From Elmis aenea (taxonomy: Eukaryota; Arthropoda; Insecta; Coleoptera; Elmidae): DNA of 64,000 bases. Shown here piece after piece: positions 59,666 to 64,000 of this stretch. The DNA lies in assembly GCA_947652605.1 (NCBI GenBank), contig OX393577.1:6882868-6946867 (forward strand), in the 5' to 3' direction. The notes beneath the pieces were generated by a model. The model was not told where the DNA came from and did not search any database. It saw only the letters and a list, made by a program, of their open reading frames with translations. Position 1 is the first letter of the stretch; each line of letters opens with the position of its first letter. Made by a program: the position numbers and the translations under genes.

Positions 59666-60616
59666 TGTGTATTTGTATCAAATCTTTTGCGATTAGGAAT
59701 GACTCGAACACAATCGCATATGAATCACGTTTGGAAATGAAGGGTAATGAGCACACCAGGGGTCGATAGGTGAACCACTTACAGGGTTTTAAACAACAAA
59801 CAGAATTATATAAGCAACAGCATTTTTGTGAACTGTACAAGCAGATAATTGCAATGACGTCCATAACAAATCTTTCTTAACCAAGTTGTCGAATTAACGA
59901 TCTTGCTTTATAAATGATTTATATGTTTAAAATATATATTATGTATTAATTTTTATACAAAACAAGAAAAACATAGGCAAGGCAAGTATTGCGTGCAGAA
60001 ACAACCATATTCAAAGAATGTTTCACATTCATTTAAGTGTTTTGACTTTTACGCTTTCATGCTTTTAAAAGTCTTTAATAATAGCCTATTTAGCTATTTA
60101 GCGTGATGAAACTCAATCATTCCACAAATTCATCCCTAACAATGCACGAAATATTTAAGTATACATATGATTTCTTTAAAAATACGATTTTTACTATCTG
60201 ATTAAACTAAAAATATGTTTAGACGAGAATTTGCTTGTTTGCGTCAACTTTTATATCGGTATTGAACTGGGTATGAGTCGTGACGTTGGCTTTTGAAGGT
60301 TCCAAAATCAATGAGAAATTGGTGCTAGAGATATCTGAATGAAAGACATATCCGACTTTTTTTTCCAAGTTATCAGAAACTATTATTAGATGTAACGTTT
60401 CTATTAATGACGTTAAAAACGGAAAATGCAATTGATAAAAATGATCACAATGTTGTGAAATGTAATTTAAAGCAATATCGAAAATTTTCTGTGAGTTATC
60501 CAATTATTTTTCAAAAAATATTTATTATATCTTACATACAAAAACTCGTTTTATTGCGTCCAACCAGTTATGGATAGATAATGAGCAGAGATATATCAAA
60601 CTACAATAGTACCTAT
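59666..60616. other. No gene seen
   Basis: AT-rich; no supported exon or element boundary. Confidence 0.45.
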
Positions 60617-60745
60617 ATTACATAACAAGAGTTGTAAGAAGCATATTACGCACGAGTGGAAAAGTTATGCACGGAGCCGGGTAGCGGCGAGAGCGTATTT
60701 CCACGAGTGTATAATTGCTTTACAACTCGTGTTATGTAGCTTACT
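60617..60745. mobile_element. Short palindromic MITE-like sequence
   Basis: TTACATAACAAGAGTTGTAA on the left pairs with TTTACAACTCGTGTTATGTA on the right, and CGCACGAGTGGAAA with TTTCCACGAGTGTA inside. Length is about 130 bp. No target duplication was defined. Confidence 0.6.
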
Positions 60746-61639
60746 TTTTCTACGAACACATAATACCTACGATTTTAACGGCTTTTTGGCTAATATACAC
60801 ATGTAATTACGTTGTCTTGTCGATTTTGACGTAAGCCTACTTTGACATTTCTAGACCAGTGTGAGTTTTGCTTACCGTGCGTTATAACTCACTTACTAGG
60901 CATACAGGAAGTGTTTGACGTGAGGACGCACGCTATGCATGCAGGCTGAACGGTAAGAGTCATTTACATTAGTGGTCGTAGAAAAAGAATAGTAATTTAC
61001 CACATTTAGCATACAAATGAAATATTGCGAAAGTCACAATCGGTTTTTTTAATCAAATTTTAAGAAATATGTAATGCAGAATCATAGTGTTTCAAAAACA
61101 GTCTTTATCGTTAAGAGTCAATCTTTTTAAAGCAAACGTGCACTTGTTTTAAAAAAATCTAAACAAACCTAATTTTTTAAAGATGATAATATTTTAAAAT
61201 TAATCAAGATGAGCTTAAGTTATTATGAAGTCGGATACTCATGAACAAAATTTAATTTTTTGAACAGTTGGAACTCTGAAAATATCTAACAGTTTTTTTT
61301 ATCAATTAAAAAAGCATATACTTTTTCATATATTTCTGCATATTACTGTCAATTTTTCGAATATTTTGAGGCGATCTACCTGACAATGATACAAAATATA
61401 TCTCCGACATTTCGCTGTCACCGGCGCAGAAAGTAAAGTGAATTACTGCCCAATACCGTCACCAGAACCTTTAAGTGAGAAAACTCGGATGAATGTCACA
61501 TAAACGCTACGCCAGGGAAACCGAAAATACCAATAGTAATATTGTAATTTAGCACTATAAAAAAAAAATTCAGTCGTTACATTTTAATATTCTCTAGGAG
61601 TAGTTTTAACCTGTAATTTATGTAATTAAAAATAAGACC
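60746..61639. other. No gene seen
   Basis: No supported feature. Confidence 0.45.
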
Positions 61640-62495
61640 GTTTCACCTAGGCCACTGGAAAATGAAACAAATTAACATAACTGATTGTGAGCTAATGTTC
61701 GCAGACGACATGGTCTTAGTCGCGGAAACAGAGACAAAATGCACCATAATCTAAAAACGCTAAGCCAGGAAGTGGAAAAAACTAATATGAAAATAAAAAC
61801 CGAAAAAACTAAAACTATGATCGTCACAACAGAGAACAAAGGGCATAACATCACTTTAAATGGGCTTAGCTTGGAACAGGTGGAAAACTTGAAATATTTC
61901 AGAGTGATCATTCAGAAAAATGGAGGAATGGACAAAGAAATAAGCCAAAGGACAGGAAATGTGGGAAGTATATGTAACAGTTTAAGAACAACATTTTTCG
62001 AAAATAGAGAAGTCCCTTAACGAACGAAAGTGGAAGTGGTCAAAAAGGTAGCAACTCCGGCACTTTTATACGGAAGTGAAACGTGGACACTCACAAATAA
62101 AAATAGTAGCCGAGTGAGTGAACGCAGTAGAAATGAGATGTCTAAGAAAAATCGAAGGAAAAACCAAGAAAGATAGAATCAGAAATGAAACATATAGAGG
62201 AGAATTAAAGATAAATGCAGTAGAAACAAAAATACAAGAAAGACAGCTGGGATGGTTGGGTCACATTTATAGGATGAAAGAAGAAAGTTTAACCAGAAAA
62301 GCCTATGAAGCAAGATCACAGGGAAAAAACAAAAGAGGTAGACCGAGAAAAACCTGGCAAGGCGAAGTTAAAAAAACAGCAAAGGATAGAAACATCAATT
62401 GGAAGGCATTAAAAATCTAGCACAAGCCAGAAAAACATGGACAAAAATCAGCACAACACAACTTAACAGTTGAAGGACCCATGACTAAATAAAAT
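61640..62495 (+). pseudogene. LINE reverse-transcriptase 3' fragment, copy B
   Basis: It includes the catalytic FADDMVLVAETETK box (61698), then MKIKTEKTKTMIVTT, LYGSETWTL, and the tail MRCLRKIEGKTKKDRIRNE, QLGWLGHIYRMKEESLTRK and NKRGRPRKTWQGEVKK to a stop at about 62420. This is the C-terminal half of an insect non-LTR retrotransposon protein with an F-A-D-D polymerase motif. An in-frame stop after FFENREVP and two frameshifts inactivate it. The 3' tail ends in a CTAAATAAAATAAAA run, typical of LINE 3' termini. The 5' part is truncated. I cannot name the clade with certainty. Confidence 0.9.
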
Positions 62496-62985
62496 AAAAT
62501 ATTTGTTATTACATCTTAAATTTGTTATGGATTTGTTTTGGTTCGTGTGAAGAATTGAGAGTTGATATTATATTACTGACTATTTTAATTTTCCTAAATT
62601 GCTATACATTTTGTCATTCTGCCAATATCTCTAGAAATTTAATTTAAAGTGAGAGGTAAATAATAAAAACTTAAATACACACTTATGTTTTTTATTTGTT
62701 TGCATTAATAATTTGCGAGGTTTTTGGCCGTAATGTCTAATAACAGCGAAGTGACCAGACCTGCTGGATTGTGCCGTACTGTCTCGGTTTTAAGTTGGAA
62801 ACTGTCCCAGAAAGTGTTCCGGAATAGTTATGCAATCTTTTTACCATTTTCGCAGTGCCACAATGTTGCCGTTCATACTAGACGGCGCTATAGCTGTTAG
62901 CTGGCGATTTTTTGTATTGAAAAAAAGAGTGTCTATAAATTTCTTTAAATAAATTTAAAAAACGTTCTTTTTGTTTTTTATCAAA
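62496..62985. other. No gene seen
   Basis: Plain AT-rich flank with no supported feature. Confidence 0.45.
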
Positions 62986-62989
62986 GTAG

Positions 62990-63424
62990 AATATACAGTG
63001 TGACAATAACCTACATGTATTGTATGATTAATTTTGTTATTATAAGAGTTGCATAGTCGGTCAAATTGGCTAAGTGGTGTAGAATTTCAAGACAAATTTA
63101 CTGCCATTTTTACATTTCACCTGCACCTTTGACTTTTTTAAATATTTTGAGAAAACTAAAAACAGAAGATTTTTTCAATGAAATGAAAATAAAAATTGAG
63201 TTTCAACAGTAAGTTTTGAGTTTCCGGAGCCAAAAAAGTTGGTACTCTTCTTCATTCACGATCTTTTCTCGGAAAATCTTAGTCCCATCAACCGACTTTA
63301 GTACCACCAAGTGAGGTTCCCTTGTCAGAAAGAAGAACAATATGTCAGATTTAAACTTCTTTGTGGCTCTTACCGTTTACGAGATCCCAATAGTGACCCT
63401 TCTAAGTGGACCACCCTGTATATT
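62990..63424. repeat. Decayed palindrome, GTGGACCACCCTGTA end
   Basis: The right tip ATAGTGACCC, then GTGGACCACCCTGTATA, is that of the 34968-35343 family. A left tip TATACAGTGTGACAA is at 62992. The arms no longer pair convincingly, so the two tips may belong to different elements. Confidence 0.5.
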
Positions 63425-64000
63425 AACATTCAATTATCATTATATTTTAAAACAATAATGGTCAACGTCAGTGTATTTTAAATTGTCCAATATTTTATCC
63501 ATTACTCTCTACATGTTTAGTGGTAGCAACAAGCAACAACTAAGAAAACAACACTGTTGTGGAGTACTAATCAATATAATGTACAAGCAAACAAACGAAC
63601 ACGCAATGATCTTTCGTGAAATCGGTAATCCCCAATTTACATTAATATAAACAGTTAAGTTCTAGGACTGCGCATATTAAAGGCAAAAAAACTATTGTAG
63701 TTGAGTCAAATATTTTGTTGTTGTGATCTCTCAACATAACCCTTGATTGATACATTTTTTACAGTGATTAGAAATGAAAAAAAAAACAGTGTTAATATTA
63801 ATACACCTCTCCCGTTTCTATGAATCGTGATCACCGAACCTTCGTCCTTTTAAGTTCAATTACAGCTTTAGAAATAAGAAAAGTTTGTAAGCAAAAATAT
63901 GAACCACGGTCTTCTTTGCCAAGTGAGATACTACAACAAAGCTGTGCGCTAGTGCATTGTCAATCCGCAGAAACCGCGATGCGTTTACGTGAAGTGTAAG
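63425..64000. other. No gene seen
   Basis: Nothing recognised up to the window edge. Receptor exon 1 may lie further right. Confidence 0.45.

Noticed and set aside
61672..61911. 79-codon minus-strand hydrophobic frame resembling a signal peptide that could be receptor exon 1
   Set aside because: It is antisense to the LINE fragment on the plus strand, and no correctly phased donor follows.

Overview
This window looks like nuclear DNA from an arthropod, most probably an insect. It is AT-rich, its genes are split by long introns, and it is crowded with transposon debris. The only host gene I can support is on the minus strand: a cys-loop GABA-gated chloride channel of the RDL (resistant to dieldrin) type. 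Nine exons can be assembled with correct splice phases: exon 2 (56941-57041), exon 3 (56634-56701), exon 4 (32574-32800), exon 5 (32437-32519), two alternative exon 6 versions (29465-29602 and 29164-29301), exon 7 (23695-23979), exon 8 (23500-23639) and the terminal exon 9 (19151-19456). The gene covers at least 37.9 kb here. I did not find exon 1 (start codon and signal peptide); it probably lies beyond the right edge. The insect order is not certain. A beetle or hemipteran would fit, but this is inference.

The receptor keeps the ligand-binding and pore framework of RDL, with two notable differences. The pore-lining M2 residue 2', normally alanine, is asparagine (codon AAT). The cytoplasmic M3-M4 loop is short and diverged. 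The first is a position where changes are known to confer resistance to cyclodienes and fipronil; together the two also suggest a diverged second RDL copy. All exons are open and all junctions have GT/AG, so nothing marks it as a pseudogene.

The introns and flanks are mostly mobile-element sequence. Three groups dominate. (1) Fold-back palindromes, 0.27-2.1 kb, with TACAGGGTG-like ends next to TA, and in at least two cases a short helix-turn-helix-like coding remnant in the spacer. (2) hAT-like elements with 8-bp target duplications, starting CAGGG or similar, whose arms consist of short iterated motifs that differ between elements. (3) Relics of piggyBac, mariner, LINE and possibly Penelope elements. 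Several insertions are nested so cleanly that the uninterrupted sequence survives nearby: a piggyBac element inside one copy of a duplicated segment, and a mariner-like MITE plus a hAT element inside one arm of a palindrome.

Layout: 1-19 kb, 3' flank of the gene with tandem repeats, palindromes and piggyBac relics; 19-24 kb, exons 9 to 7; 24-29 kb, nested transposons in intron 6; 29-33 kb, exons 6 to 4 with a LINE and a mariner relic; 33-56.6 kb, a 23.8-kb intron 3 packed with palindromes and hAT elements; 56.6-57 kb, exons 3 and 2; 57-64 kb, upstream intron or flank with two LINE fragments in the same orientation. No tRNA, rRNA or CRISPR array was recognised.
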